Counted from the first letter of the stretch, positions 1-9,224 are shown. The stretch is DNA of 64,000 nt from Allobosea sp. OK403 (GCF_900113835.1 NZ_FOQV01000003.1:620001-684000); one strand, 5' to 3'. Numbers and translations are program-made. Notes: generated by a model not told the origin, from the sequence alone.

Positions 1-122
1 CGATGATCTCGACCGATGCCGGCGGGCATTGGTGGGATGTCGCGGTGCCCGAGATTTCGACGCGGGCCGAGGTCGCTCGGGCTCGCCAACGCTATGACGA
101 CGCGCTCAAGGCGCGACCATGA
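1..122 (+). CDS. iolD: IolD, trihydroxycyclohexane-1,2-dione hydrolase, C-terminal end only
   Basis: Only the last 39 complete codons are in the window; the gene begins upstream. The readable tail has the WWDVAVPE segment followed by a short charged helix, which is typical of the C-terminus of IolD. IolD is the thiamine-diphosphate enzyme that opens the ring of the diketo-inositol intermediate in cytosolic myo-inositol breakdown. The call is supported by the two genes that follow in the same direction, iolE and iolB, which act immediately before and after it in the pathway. The short tail alone would not be decisive. Confidence 0.75.
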   Translation, partial: MISTDAGGHWWDVAVPEISTRAEVARARQRYDDALKARP

Positions 123-134
123 TCAAATACCACC

Positions 135-209
135 GTCATTGCGAGCGAAGCGAAGCAATCCAGGGGGGTGCGTGAGACTCCTGGATTGCTTCGCTTCGCT
201 CGCAATGAC
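135..209. repeat. Dispersed palindromic repeat, family C, copy 1
   Basis: A perfect 30-bp inverted repeat (arms 135-164 and 180-209) around a 15-base loop, beginning GTCATTGCGAGCG. A close relative lies at 51455-51533. It sits between iolD and iolE, so the transcript would form a very stable hairpin inside the operon; an effect on message processing or relative expression is inference. Confidence 0.85.
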
Positions 210-258
210 GGGGCCCCTGCCTCTCTCTGATCACCTCGAAGATTACGGAACCAACGAC

Positions 259-1158
259 ATGCCTATCCGCATCGGCGCCAACCCTATCGGCTGGTCGAAT
301 GACGACCTGCAGGAGATCGGCGGCGCGACCTCGCTCGAAACCTGCCTAAGCGAGGCCCGCGAGGCCGGCTTTGAGGGCATGGAACTCGGCCATAAATTCC
401 CGCGCGAACCCGCCGCACTCAAGGCCGCGCTCGCGCCCTTCGGCATGGCCTGCATCTCGGGCTGGTACTCCGCCGAATTGCTGCTGCGCGACGCCGATGC
501 GGAAATGATCCAGCTGCGGCCGCATCTCGATCTGCTCAAGGCGATGGGCTCGAATGTCCTGGTTTTCGCCGAGACCTCGAACGCGATCCATGGCGACCGC
601 AGCAAGCCGCTCTCGCAGCGGCCTGTGCTGGCAGCGGGCGACTGGGCGCAATTCGGCAAGCGGATCACCGAGGTCGCCGAGCGCACCCTCGCTGAGGGCG
701 TCAGGCTGGTCTACCACCACCATATGGGCACGATCGTGGAGAGCGAGGCCGATATCGACGCCTTCATGGCGGCAACCGGCGAGGCCGTGCATCTCCTGCT
801 CGACACAGGCCACGCGACCTGGGGCGGGGCCGATCCGGCCGCGCTCGCCGCGCGCTATCGCGAGCGGATCAGCCATGTCCATGCCAAGGATGTGCGCAAA
901 GGCGTGATGGAGCAGGCCAGGGCCGGCGGCTGGAGCTTCCTCGATGCCGTCCTTGGCCAGGGCAGCGATCTCGGCGTCTACACCGTGCCCGGCGACGGCA
1001 TGGTCGATTATCCCGCCGTCTTCCGCGCCCTGCCCGGCTATTCCGGCTGGGTCGTGGTCGAGGCCGAACAGGACCCTGAGAAGGCCCATCCCCTGACCTA
1101 TGCCAAGAGGGGCGTCGCCCATCTGAGGCTGAGCCTGAAGGAGGCCGGGCTCGCCTGA
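259..1158 (+). CDS. iolE: Myo-inosose-2 dehydratase IolE
   Basis: A 299-residue protein of the xylose-isomerase-like TIM-barrel superfamily. IolE removes water from 2-keto-myo-inositol to give the diketone that IolD hydrolyses, in the cytosol. The N-terminus (IGANPIGWSNDD), the GMELGHKFPRE segment and the metal-site region near LLDTGHATWGG and HVHAKDV match the family, and the length is usual. I chose the ATG at 259 because it begins the conserved IGANPIGWSND stretch; the frame stays open upstream but that part is the palindromic repeat. It follows iolD and lies 13 bases before iolB, consistent with one operon. Confidence 0.93.
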   Translation: MPIRIGANPIGWSNDDLQEIGGATSLETCLSEAREAGFEGMELGHKFPREPAALKAALAPFGMACISGWYSAELLLRDADAEMIQLRPHLDLLKAMGSNVLVFAETSNAIHGDRSKPLSQRPVLAAGDWAQFGKRITEVAERTLAEGVRLVYHHHMGTIVESEADIDAFMAATGEAVHLLLDTGHATWGGADPAALAARYRERISHVHAKDVRKGVMEQARAGGWSFLDAVLGQGSDLGVYTVPGDGMVDYPAVFRALPGYSGWVVVEAEQDPEKAHPLTYAKRGVAHLRLSLKEAGLA

Positions 1159-1171
1159 GCCGGAGCACATC

Positions 1172-1972
1172 ATGTCGAAACTGCTCGTCAAACCCGCCGC
1201 ACCCGATTCACAGGGCCGCATCCACAATGTCACGCCGGCATCGGCCGGCTGGGTCCATGTCGGCTTCGAGGTCTACAAGCTCGCTGACGGTCAGAGCCTG
1301 GCGAAGGAGACGGGCGATCGCGAGAGCTGCATCGTCCTGCTCGCGGGCAAAGTCGCGGCCAGCGCGGGCGGCACGGAGTTCGGCACGATCGGCGGCCGCA
1401 AGTCCCCCTTCGAGCCCGACCCCTGGTCGCTTTATGTGCCGGCCGGAACGTCCTGGAGCCTCACGGCTGAAGGCGCCTGCGAAGTGGCTGTGTGCTCGGC
1501 CCCGGGCAAGCCGGGGCTCAAGCCACGCGTCATCGCACCCAGGGATGTCGGCTGCCTGACGCGCGGCCAGGGCACGAACACCCGCCATGTCCGCAACATC
1601 CTGCCGGAGACCGAGCCTGCCGAAAGCCTGCTCGTGGTCGAGGTGATCACGCCCTCCGGCTCTTGGTCGAGCTATCCGCCGCACAAGCACGACCGGGACG
1701 CGCTGCCGCGGGAATCGCTCCTGGAAGAGACCTATTACCACCGCCTCTCGCCACCGCAGGGTTTCGCCCTCCAGCGCGTCTACACCGACGACCGCTCGCT
1801 CGACGAAACGCTCGCGGCCGAGGATGGCGACGTCGTGCTCGTGCCCAGGGGCTACCATCCGGTCGCCGCGCCGCATGGCTACGAGCTGTATTATCTCAAC
1901 GTCATGGCGGGGCCGAAGCGGGTCTGGAAATTCGCCAACGACCCCGCCCATGAATGGATGCTGGAGAGCTGA
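1172..1972 (+). CDS. iolB: 5-deoxy-glucuronate isomerase IolB
   Basis: A 266-residue double-cupin protein. IolB isomerises 5-deoxy-glucuronate, the product of IolD, to the keto acid that is phosphorylated next in inositol breakdown. The cupin metal motif is visible around YPPHKHDRD and EETYYHR (about residues 169-191), with the second part in VLVPRGYHPV near 225-234. A GGAG ribosome site stands ahead of the ATG. It is the last inositol gene here; the next gene is convergent. Regulation is not visible because the operon's promoter lies upstream of the window. Confidence 0.93.
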   Translation: MSKLLVKPAAPDSQGRIHNVTPASAGWVHVGFEVYKLADGQSLAKETGDRESCIVLLAGKVAASAGGTEFGTIGGRKSPFEPDPWSLYVPAGTSWSLTAEGACEVAVCSAPGKPGLKPRVIAPRDVGCLTRGQGTNTRHVRNILPETEPAESLLVVEVITPSGSWSSYPPHKHDRDALPRESLLEETYYHRLSPPQGFALQRVYTDDRSLDETLAAEDGDVVLVPRGYHPVAAPHGYELYYLNVMAGPKRVWKFANDPAHEWMLES

Positions 1973-1995
1973 GCAAGGCTGTCTGGAAACCTTCT

Positions 1996-2047
1996 GAGCC
2001 CTTGTCCTTCGAGACGCCGCTTACGCGGCTCCTCAGGATGAGGGCTG
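1996..2047. repeat. Dispersed repeat, family E, copy 1
   Basis: A short intergenic segment with the core GAGACGCCGCTTACGCGGCT followed by CCTCAGGATGAGGGCT. A similar core (GAGACGCCGCTTCGCGGCT, then a GAGGGCT end) occurs at 62166-62279. It separates the convergent iolB and actR genes. Function unknown; it may help end transcription. Confidence 0.55.
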
Positions 2048-2127
2048 GTGTTTCCAAATGGGCTCTGAGCGAATCGGCTCCACCCGGCAAGGCAACAAGG
2101 AAGCGAGCCGAATTCTGCGCGAGCGCC

Positions 2128-2661
2128 TCAGTTGACCCGGCGCTTTTCGAGCTTCCGCGCCAGCGTCCGGCGATGCATCCCAAGCCGCCGGGCGGTTTCG
2201 GAGATGTTGAAGTCCGTCTCGACCAGGGTTTCGTGAATGCGCTCCCATTCGAGGTTCTTCAGCGAGGTCGGCCGCTGCGAAAGCGGCACCTCCGCATTGC
2301 CGGTCGATTTCTCGAAGGCCGCCTCGATATCGTCGCCATTGGACGGCTTCGCGAGATAGTGGCAGGCGCCGAGCTTGATCGCCTCGACCGCTGTGGCGAT
2401 GCTGGCGAAGCCGGTCAGCACCACGATCTTCATCAGCGGATCGTGCCCGTGCAGCAGCTTGATGCATTCCAGGCCGGTGCCGCCGGCGAGCTTGAGGTCG
2501 ACGACGGCATAGCCCGGGGACGTGGCCGCCAGCAGGTCCTGCAGGCCGGCGACGCCGTCGCAGGACAAGACCAGGTAGCCGCGCCGCTCGAAGGAACGGC
2601 GCAAGGCACGCGCGAAGGAGGGGTCGTCCTCGACGATCAGGAGCGTGCGCTCAGGCTGCAT
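2128..2661 (-). CDS. actR: Response regulator ActR/RegA family
   Basis: A 177-residue two-component regulator with a receiver domain (about 5-115; acidic pocket EDD at 11-13, predicted phosphorylated Asp55 in VVDLKL, Lys in LAKPS) joined to a Fis-type helix-turn-helix at the C-terminus (ISETARRLGMHRRTLARKLE). This compact design is typical of RegA/ActR/PrrA regulators, which adjust respiration, carbon and nitrogen functions to redox state. The chosen ATG (2661) precedes the first strand; an in-frame upstream start would add 16 poorly conserved residues. The start overlaps the end of actS by 11 bases, so the pair is probably translated together. Confidence 0.9.
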   Translation of the reverse strand: MQPERTLLIVEDDPSFARALRRSFERRGYLVLSCDGVAGLQDLLAATSPGYAVVDLKLAGGTGLECIKLLHGHDPLMKIVVLTGFASIATAVEAIKLGACHYLAKPSNGDDIEAAFEKSTGNAEVPLSQRPTSLKNLEWERIHETLVETDFNISETARRLGMHRRTLARKLEKRRVN

Positions 2662-3886
2662 CGGCGGCTCCCGGAGAAAGGCTCGCCAGCGGCAGCGCCA
2701 GCGTGACATGGGCGCCGCGGCCGATGCGGTTGCGCGCCGTCACCGTGCCGCCGAGCTTGCGCAGCACATTGACGACGAGAAAGAGCCCCAGCCCGCTGCC
2801 GGGGCGCTGCTTGGTCGAGCGATAGGGCTGGCCGAGCTCGGCGAGGATCGTCGGGTCGAAGCCCGGTCCGGCGTCGTCCACCGCGATGAGCAGTTCGTCG
2901 CCACGCCGACCGATGGTGACTGCGACCCAATGCGGCGAGGCCTCGAGCGCATTGTCGAAGACGTTGAAGATGACCTGCTTCAGCGCCGGGTCGGAGACGA
3001 TGCTGTCGTCGGGGCTGAAGCGGTTGTCATAGTCGAGCACAATGGGCGAGCGATGCGAGCGCCACTCCGCGACCAGACCATCGACGAAACCATTGACCGT
3101 GGTCTTGACCGGCCCCTCGCCGCGCGCCTCGCCGGAGGACATCAGGATGCCGGTGACGATCGATTTGCAGCGGTCGATCTGGCTCTGCATCTCGCTGGCC
3201 TCTTGGAGGAGATCGGGATCGCTCCTGAAGGCGGGCATGCGCTGCCAGTCGTTCAGGATGACCGAGAGCGTCGCCAGTGGCGTGCCGAGTTCATGGGCTG
3301 CGCCCGAGGCCAGCAGGCCCATCCTGACGATATGGTCTTCCTCCGCCGCGCGCTGGCGCAGATCGGCGAGGTGAAAATCCCGGATGCGCAGGTTGCGGTT
3401 GATCCGCGCGATGAAGAAGACAAGCAGGCTCGCCGCCAGCACGAAGCAGACGAACATGCCCTGAATGTGCAGCGTCAGGAGCTCTCCGGCCAATTCCGGC
3501 GGGAGCACGAGCGGCCGGTAGAAGAAGATCAACCCGATGAAGCAGCCGCTGGCGACGACGACCAGAAGCCTGGCCGCCCAGACCTCGAGCAGCACGGCGC
3601 CCAGCGCGATCTGCAGGAGGTAGAGCGAGATGAAGGGATTGCTCGCACCGCCGCTGAGATAGAGCTGGATCGTCAGCGCGGTGACGTCGAGCAGCAGTTC
3701 GGCGACGAGCTCGCCATGGTTGATCTCGGTGTTCTGCCGATGGCGCAGCAGGCTGACGACGTTGAGACCGACCAGGAACAGGATGATGCCGACCATCTGC
3801 GGCACCGGCAAGGCGATGCCGAACCAGAGCTGCACGATCAGCATGGTCGGCACCTGCCCGCCGACGGCGAACCAGCGCAGCTGCAC
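2651..3886 (-). CDS. actS: Redox sensor histidine kinase ActS/RegB family
   Basis: A membrane sensor kinase of at least 411 residues. Six hydrophobic segments (about 1-165) contain GGASNPF at 79-85, matching the GGxxNPF quinone-binding motif of RegB. The H-box has His198 in AAHELGTPLA. Cys240 in IDRCKSI lies where RegB has its redox-active cysteine. The N-box (NVFDNALEA) and the G-boxes (DDAGPGFD, GSGLGLF) are intact. The GTG at 3886 is the only canonical start in the open frame, yet the eight codons before it (SRKNLLLL) continue the usual RegB N-terminus. An ATT at 3931, overlapping the stop of the SURF1 gene, may be the real start (see findings). Confidence 0.9.
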   Translation of the reverse strand: MQLRWFAVGGQVPTMLIVQLWFGIALPVPQMVGIILFLVGLNVVSLLRHRQNTEINHGELVAELLLDVTALTIQLYLSGGASNPFISLYLLQIALGAVLLEVWAARLLVVVASGCFIGLIFFYRPLVLPPELAGELLTLHIQGMFVCFVLAASLLVFFIARINRNLRIRDFHLADLRQRAAEEDHIVRMGLLASGAAHELGTPLATLSVILNDWQRMPAFRSDPDLLQEASEMQSQIDRCKSIVTGILMSSGEARGEGPVKTTVNGFVDGLVAEWRSHRSPIVLDYDNRFSPDDSIVSDPALKQVIFNVFDNALEASPHWVAVTIGRRGDELLIAVDDAGPGFDPTILAELGQPYRSTKQRPGSGLGLFLVVNVLRKLGGTVTARNRIGRGAHVTLALPLASLSPGAADAA

Positions 3887-3926
3887 GAGCAGCAGCAGGT
3901 TTTTCCGGCTTGTGGTGTTTTGAACG

Positions 3927-4805
3927 CTAATGCTCGTTCTCCACTGCGCGCCGCAGCCGGCACTCGCCGCGAATGACGAAGGTCGCCGCCGCGGCGAGCA
4001 TGAGCGCCAGCGCGAACCAGGTCAGCGCATAGACGAGATGATTATTCGCAAAGCGCAGCACTGTCAGCCCACCGACGGGAAAGCCCGCCGGACCCTGCGT
4101 CGCATCGGCGTCGATGAAATAGGGTGCGACCTCGCCAAGACCACGCTCGCCGAGACCGCGCGCTGCGGCGATCGCAGCGATATCGCGTGAATACCAGCGA
4201 TCGGCGACGGGATCGTTATGGCGCAGGAAGCCGCCTCCCGGTTCGCTCAGGCGCAGGAGCCCCGTGACCGTGATTTGCGCGGCTGGGACTTGCGCGATTG
4301 TGACCTGGCCGCCCGACGCAGAGGCGGCCCCAGTCAATTGATTGCGTTGCTCCGGCGTGACGAAGCCGCGATTGACCAGCACCGTGAAGCCCGCATCGGT
4401 GCGCAGCGGCGTCATGAGCCAGTAGCCGCCGCCACGCTCCGTCACCGCCTGCACGAAGGTTTCGCGATCGCGCTGGAAAAGCCCGCTCAGCCGCACCCGC
4501 CGGTATTCGTCGGCCGCGCTCGCCGCCCAGGCCGCCCAGGCCGCCGGGCCGGGAGCAGGCACCGGCTCCGCATGGATGCGGCTCTCGACGCGGGCGATCA
4601 GCGCCTGCTTCCAGCCAAGGCGCTGCACCTGCCAGATGCCGAGCGCCAGGAAGCCCAGAACGCCGATGAGGGCGACAATGCCGAGACAAACGAGCAGGCC
4701 CATCGCGCGCGGCCCGCGCCCCCGCCCGCTCGCCGTCCGCTCGTCATCGTCACGCGCACGCTCGCCCGGCGTGGCAGGCACTGCCTGCCGCCTGGCCGGG
4801 CGCAT
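3927..4805 (-). CDS. SURF1 family oxidase assembly protein
   Basis: A 292-residue protein with one transmembrane helix near each end (about 37-58 and 262-284) and a periplasmic middle domain, the SURF1 layout. SURF1 proteins bind or deliver heme a during assembly of heme-copper oxidases. The gene lies directly after cyoD with a TGATG junction (ATG at 4805; a GTG three bases earlier is also possible). Paracoccus has a separate SURF1 (Surf1q) dedicated to its ba3 quinol oxidase, so by context this is probably the equivalent partner of the Cyo oxidase here. The N-terminus before the first helix is rich in Arg and Asp. Confidence 0.88.
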   Translation of the reverse strand: MRPARRQAVPATPGERARDDDERTASGRGRGPRAMGLLVCLGIVALIGVLGFLALGIWQVQRLGWKQALIARVESRIHAEPVPAPGPAAWAAWAASAADEYRRVRLSGLFQRDRETFVQAVTERGGGYWLMTPLRTDAGFTVLVNRGFVTPEQRNQLTGAASASGGQVTIAQVPAAQITVTGLLRLSEPGGGFLRHNDPVADRWYSRDIAAIAAARGLGERGLGEVAPYFIDADATQGPAGFPVGGLTVLRFANNHLVYALTWFALALMLAAAATFVIRGECRLRRAVENEH

Positions 4806-5179
4806 CACTGCATCTGGCTCATATCGTGGCCGGGCATCATGTTGGCGTTGAGGTGGTACATCACCCAGAGCGAGCCGGTGAGCGCGATGACCACGAGGAT
4901 GATCGTGAAGATCAGCGCCAGCATCGTCCAGCCCCCTTCCGAGCGGCCGTTCATGTGCAGGAAGAAGACCATATGCACGACGATCTGGACCACGGCGAAG
5001 GCCATGATGACGATTGCCGTCGCCTGCTTGTTGTCCAGGACGTTGTTCATGACCAGCCAGAACGGGATCGCGGTCAGCACGACCGAGAGCAGGAAGCCGG
5101 TCAGATAGCCGCGAAACGAACCATGCGCCTGGGCGTGATCGCCGTGACCGCCGTGATCGCCATGCGCTTCGGAGCTCAT
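4805..5179 (-). CDS. cyoD: Cytochrome o/ba3 ubiquinol oxidase subunit IV
   Basis: A 124-residue inner-membrane protein with a His-rich N-terminus (several HGD/HGG units) and three transmembrane helices (about 26-47, 51-73 and 84-108), the usual CyoD form. It is a small structural subunit of the quinol oxidase and aids assembly of the metal centres. The start ATG overlaps the cyoC stop by four bases (ATGA), which decides the start against longer readings of the frame. The C-terminus ends in the Met-rich MMPGHDMSQMQ. Confidence 0.92.
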   Translation of the reverse strand: MSSEAHGDHGGHGDHAQAHGSFRGYLTGFLLSVVLTAIPFWLVMNNVLDNKQATAIVIMAFAVVQIVVHMVFFLHMNGRSEGGWTMLALIFTIILVVIALTGSLWVMYHLNANMMPGHDMSQMQ

Positions 5180-5823
5180 CGCAGCATTCCCGTGAGATAG
5201 ACGAAGGTGAAGACGCCGATCCAGACGACGTCGAGGAAGTGCCAGAACATGCTCAGGCACATCAGGCGGCGGCGGTTGGCGGCAATCAACCCGTGCTTGG
5301 CGACCTGCACCATCAGCGTCACCAGCCAGACCGTGCCGAAGGTCACGTGCAGGCCGTGGGTTCCAACGAGGGTGAAAAAGGCCGAGAGGAAGGCGCTGCG
5401 CTGCGGTGTCGCGCCGATCTCGATCAGATGGTGGAACTCGTAGAGCTCGATGCTGAGGAAGGCGAGGCCGAACAGGCCGGTGACCGCCAGCCAGATCTGG
5501 GTCGCGGCGACGCGGCCCTTCTCCATGGTCAGCATGGCGAAGCCATAGGTGATCGATGAGAGCAGCAGCATCGTCGTGTTCAGCGCGACCAGCGGCAGCT
5601 CGAACAGATCCTTGGGCGAAGGCCCCGCGGCATAGTTCGCGCCGAGCACCCCATAGATCGCAAACAGCACTGCGAAGATGAGACAGTCACTCATCAGATA
5701 GATCCAGAAGCCGAGCGCGGTGCTCGAGCCTTCGGGATGATCGTGCTCGTCCTTCAAGTAGAACACGGTCTCGGCGTTGGCAGTCTCGGCGTCGTGCCGC
5801 GCGGCGATATCGGCTGTCGTCAT
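5176..5823 (-). CDS. cyoC: Cytochrome o/ba3 ubiquinol oxidase subunit III
   Basis: A 215-residue protein with five predicted transmembrane helices and the subunit III signature region ELYEFHHLIEIG followed by LVGTHGLHVTFG. Subunit III stabilises the oxidase core in the inner membrane and is not catalytic. The N-terminal segment (FYLKDEHDHPEGSSTALGFW) is typical of CyoC rather than of the cytochrome c oxidase subunit. It starts three bases after cyoB ends and overlaps cyoD by four bases, so it is in the same operon. Confidence 0.94.
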   Translation of the reverse strand: MTTADIAARHDAETANAETVFYLKDEHDHPEGSSTALGFWIYLMSDCLIFAVLFAIYGVLGANYAAGPSPKDLFELPLVALNTTMLLLSSITYGFAMLTMEKGRVAATQIWLAVTGLFGLAFLSIELYEFHHLIEIGATPQRSAFLSAFFTLVGTHGLHVTFGTVWLVTLMVQVAKHGLIAANRRRLMCLSMFWHFLDVVWIGVFTFVYLTGMLR

Positions 5824-5826
5824 GGC

Positions 5827-7833
5827 TCAGGCTCCCGCGCCGGCCAGGAGGCGGGTACGCTCAGCTTCCGTGCGCACCACCTCCTCGACAGGGATGTGGA
5901 AATCGCGGTGGTAGTTGAAGGTGTGGGCGATCGCCACGACGAGCAGCGCCACGAAGCCGAGCGCGGCCAGCCACCACATGTACCAGATCAGGCCGAAGGC
6001 GACGGCCATGCTCAGGCCGGCGAGAATGATCCCGGTCGGCGTGTTGCTCGGCATGTGGATCGGCCGGTAGCCGTCGAGCGGGCGCTGATAGCCACGGCGC
6101 TTCATGTCCGACCAGGCATCGTTGTCATGGATGACCGGCGTGAAGGCGAAATTATAGGCCGGCGGCGGCGAAGACGTCGCCCATTCCAGCGTCCTGCCGT
6201 CCCAGGGGTCGCCGGTCGTCTCGCGCAGCTTGTCCCGTCTGAGGACGCTGACGCCGATCTGCACGAGGAAGGAGACGATGCCGAGCAGGATCAGGAAGGC
6301 GCCGAAGCCCGCGATGACGAACCAGATCTGCAGGGACGGATCGTCGAAGACGCGCATCCGGCGCGTCACCCCCATCAGGCCCAGAATGTAGAGCGGCATG
6401 AAGGCGAACCAGAAGCCCACCACCCAGAACCAGAAGGAGAGCTTGCCCCAGAACGGATCGAGCTTGAAGCCGAAGGCCTTGGGCCACCAGTAGACGATGC
6501 CGGCGAAGAGCCCGAAGAGCACGCCGCCGATGATGACGTTGTGGAAATGGGCGACCAGGAACAGGCTGTTGTGCAGCACGAAGTCGGCCGGCGGCACCGC
6601 CAGCAGCACGCCCGTCATGCCGCCGACCGTGAAGGTCAGCATGAAGGCGAGCGTCCACATCATCGGCAGTTCGAAGCGGATGCGGCCGCGATACATCGTG
6701 AACAGCCAGTTGAAGATCTTGGCGCCCGTCGGGATCGAGATGATCATCGTCGTGATCCCGAAGAAGGAATTCACGCTCGCTCCGGAGCCCATCGTGAAGA
6801 AATGGTGCAGCCAGACCAGATAGGACAGGATGGTGATGACGACGGTGGCGTAGACCATCGAGGTGTAGCCGAAGAGGCGCTTGCCCGAGAAGGTCGAGGT
6901 CACCTCCGAGAAGATGCCGAAGGCCGGCAGGATCAGGATGTAGACCTCCGGATGGCCCCAGATCCAGATCAGGTTCACATACATCATCGGGCTGCCGCCG
7001 AAGTCGTTCGTGAAGAAGTTGGTGCCGGCATAACGGTCGAGCGAGAGCAGCGCGAGGACCGCCGTCAGCACCGGGAAAGCCGCGACGATCAGGACGTTGG
7101 TGCATAGGGACGTCCAGGTGAAGACGGGCATCTTCATCATCGTCATGCCCGGGGCCCGCATCTTCACGATGGTGCAGACGAGGTTGATGCCCGACAGCAG
7201 CGTGCCGATACCGGCGACCTGCAACGCCCATATGTAATAGTCGACCCCGACATCGGGGCTGTAGCCGATGCCCGAGAGCGGTGGATAGGCGAGCCAGCCG
7301 GTGCGCGCGAATTCGCCGACGAAGAGCGACATCATGACGAGGACGGCGCCCGCCGTCGTCATCCAGAAGCTGAAATTGTTGAGGAAGGGAAAGGAGACGT
7401 CGCGCGCGCCGATCTGCAGCGGCACGACGAAGTTCATCAGCCCGGTGACCATCGGCATCGCCACGAAGAAGATCATGATCACGCCATGGGCGGTGAAGAC
7501 CTGATCGTAGTGATGCGCGGTGAGGTAGCCTTCCGAGCCGTTGAAGGCCATGGCCTGCTGCAGGCGCATCATGATCGCGTCGGCAAAGCCGCGCAGAAGC
7601 ATGACGAGGCCGAGCACCATGTACATGATGCCGATCTTCTTGTGGTCCACGCTGGTGAACCATTCGCGCCAGAGATAGCCCCAGACACGAAAATAGGTCA
7701 GCGCGCCGACAACGACGATGCCGCCGAGCACGACTGCGGCGAAGGTCACGAGCAGGATCGGCTCGTGCAGCGGGAACGACTCCAGCGTCAACCGGCCGAA
7801 GATCATCTTGAGGAGAGCGGAAGCGTCAGGCAA
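5827..7833 (-). CDS. cyoB: Cytochrome o/ba3 ubiquinol oxidase subunit I
   Basis: The 668-residue catalytic subunit of a heme-copper quinol oxidase. It reduces oxygen to water and pumps protons. The heme and CuB ligand regions are present: [17 protein letters not shown] with its proton-channel Glu, HHFFTMG and the late VAHFHNVI segment. Arg81, Asp85, His108 and Gln111 have the same spacing as Escherichia coli CyoB Arg71, Asp75, His98 and Gln101, the quinol site, so the donor is predicted to be ubiquinol. The length matches CyoB. Whether the active-site heme is o or a cannot be told from this chain; the SURF1 neighbour favours heme a. Confidence 0.96.
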   Translation of the reverse strand: MPDASALLKMIFGRLTLESFPLHEPILLVTFAAVVLGGIVVVGALTYFRVWGYLWREWFTSVDHKKIGIMYMVLGLVMLLRGFADAIMMRLQQAMAFNGSEGYLTAHHYDQVFTAHGVIMIFFVAMPMVTGLMNFVVPLQIGARDVSFPFLNNFSFWMTTAGAVLVMMSLFVGEFARTGWLAYPPLSGIGYSPDVGVDYYIWALQVAGIGTLLSGINLVCTIVKMRAPGMTMMKMPVFTWTSLCTNVLIVAAFPVLTAVLALLSLDRYAGTNFFTNDFGGSPMMYVNLIWIWGHPEVYILILPAFGIFSEVTSTFSGKRLFGYTSMVYATVVITILSYLVWLHHFFTMGSGASVNSFFGITTMIISIPTGAKIFNWLFTMYRGRIRFELPMMWTLAFMLTFTVGGMTGVLLAVPPADFVLHNSLFLVAHFHNVIIGGVLFGLFAGIVYWWPKAFGFKLDPFWGKLSFWFWVVGFWFAFMPLYILGLMGVTRRMRVFDDPSLQIWFVIAGFGAFLILLGIVSFLVQIGVSVLRRDKLRETTGDPWDGRTLEWATSSPPPAYNFAFTPVIHDNDAWSDMKRRGYQRPLDGYRPIHMPSNTPTGIILAGLSMAVAFGLIWYMWWLAALGFVALLVVAIAHTFNYHRDFHIPVEEVVRTEAERTRLLAGAGA

Positions 7834-7847
7834 CGGACTATCTCGCT

Positions 7848-9041
7848 TCAGGAATTGGATGGGCGGCCCGGGCCGGACAGCAGCAGCGAATCCAGGCGAC
7901 GGAGCGAGAGATTGGGCAGGGGCAGGCCGGCGCCGCGGATCGAGGTCGAGGTCGAGGTCGAAGTCCCCTTGGGCGGAACCGGCGTCATCGGCGCCGGCGC
8001 TTGCGCCTGCATCGCCGCGGCCTCCTCGATGGTGCAGACGCTGAGCACATAGCTCGGCTCCACGCCGAAGACCGCGCCCCGCCGGGCATATTTGTCATAG
8101 GAGAGCGGCAGCGTATTGGCGATGCCGGCCAAGCCGAGCCCGCCCTTGGCATCGACCGCGGCCATCTCGTTCATGCACATCTTGCCGGGCTCGACGCACA
8201 TGTTGAGGATGGCGTTGAAGAGCTTCGGGTCGACATTCGCATAACGGCGCACCGGATCGTTCTCGCTCGGCCGCTCCAGCTGCAGATAACTGGCGCGATC
8301 GAGCGGCCCGCCAGCCGCCTTCGCCTGCGCGATCCAGCCGTCGAAATCGGCCTCCGACAGCCCGTGGAAGGCGAAGCGCATGCCGGAGAAGCCGGCGCCG
8401 CTATAATTGGCCGAGAAGCCCTGATAGCGGCCGGGCCGGTTGATCACCCCATGGAGCCGCGTCTGCATGCCCGCCATCGCATAGATCTGGCCGGCGAGAG
8501 CGGGAACGTAGAAGGAGTTCATCACCGAAGACGAGGTGATGCGGAAGCTGATCGGCCGGTCGACCGGGGCTGCGAGCTCGTTGACGGTCGCGACCCCGTA
8601 TTCCGGGTAGATGAACAGCCATTTCCAGTCGAGCGCGACGACGTTGACCTCGAGCGGCTTGGCCGTCTGCGGGACGGGACGGCCGGCCGCGATGCGCCCG
8701 AGCTGGCGATAGGGATCGAGCAGATGGGTGCCCATCCAGGTCAGCGCGCCCAAGCAGATGATGATCAGCAGCGGCGCCGACCAGATCACCAGTTCGAGCC
8801 CGGTCGAGTGATCCCAGTCGGGCTCGTAGCGCGCCTCCTTGTTGGAGTGCCGATAGCGCCAGGCGAAGAAGACCGTGAGCGCCATCACCGGTATGATGAT
8901 CAGCAGCATCAGGATGGTCGAGATGACGACGAGGTCGCGCTGCTGCGCAGCCACATCCCCCGCCGGAGCGAGCACGACGAAATTGCAGCCGCCCAATAGC
9001 GCGAGCAGCGGCAATACGGCGATGATCCGGAAACGGCTCAC
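7848..9041 (-). CDS. cyoA: Cytochrome o/ba3 ubiquinol oxidase subunit II
   Basis: A 397-residue lipoprotein: signal peptide with lipobox LLGGC (Cys19), two transmembrane helices (about 37-60 and 85-108) and a periplasmic cupredoxin domain. The usual CuA ligand cluster of cytochrome c oxidases is not seen, as expected for a quinol oxidase. It is the first gene of cyoABCD-SURF1-actSR. The C-terminus (about 345-397) is an unusual Pro/Ser tail with a Thr-Ser repeat encoded by a TCGACC hexamer array at about 7938-7964. No clear promoter was identified in the 183 bases shared with the divergent MFS gene. Confidence 0.94.
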   Translation of the reverse strand: MSRFRIIAVLPLLALLGGCNFVVLAPAGDVAAQQRDLVVISTILMLLIIIPVMALTVFFAWRYRHSNKEARYEPDWDHSTGLELVIWSAPLLIIICLGALTWMGTHLLDPYRQLGRIAAGRPVPQTAKPLEVNVVALDWKWLFIYPEYGVATVNELAAPVDRPISFRITSSSVMNSFYVPALAGQIYAMAGMQTRLHGVINRPGRYQGFSANYSGAGFSGMRFAFHGLSEADFDGWIAQAKAAGGPLDRASYLQLERPSENDPVRRYANVDPKLFNAILNMCVEPGKMCMNEMAAVDAKGGLGLAGIANTLPLSYDKYARRGAVFGVEPSYVLSVCTIEEAAAMQAQAPAPMTPVPPKGTSTSTSTSIRGAGLPLPNLSLRRLDSLLLSGPGRPSNS

Positions 9042-9224
9042 GGCACCAACCTGTCAGCGTTAATCTGTCAGGATGAGCGCTAGCGGCTGAGCGTCAAGCG
9101 GAACATTGGACAATTTGCCCAATCCTCGCCTAGCCTGTCATGAGTCAGAAGGGCATGAGTGAAAAGCGGACTGCCGTCAGGCTGCGGGCCGGCGGATCGC
9201 CAAACGATGCGAGCTCGGGCGCAC

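Noticed and set aside
5737..7107. Long plus-strand frame opposite cyoB
   Set aside because: Very rich in His, Asp, Glu and Arg, the expected complement of a membrane protein gene; not a protein family I recognise.
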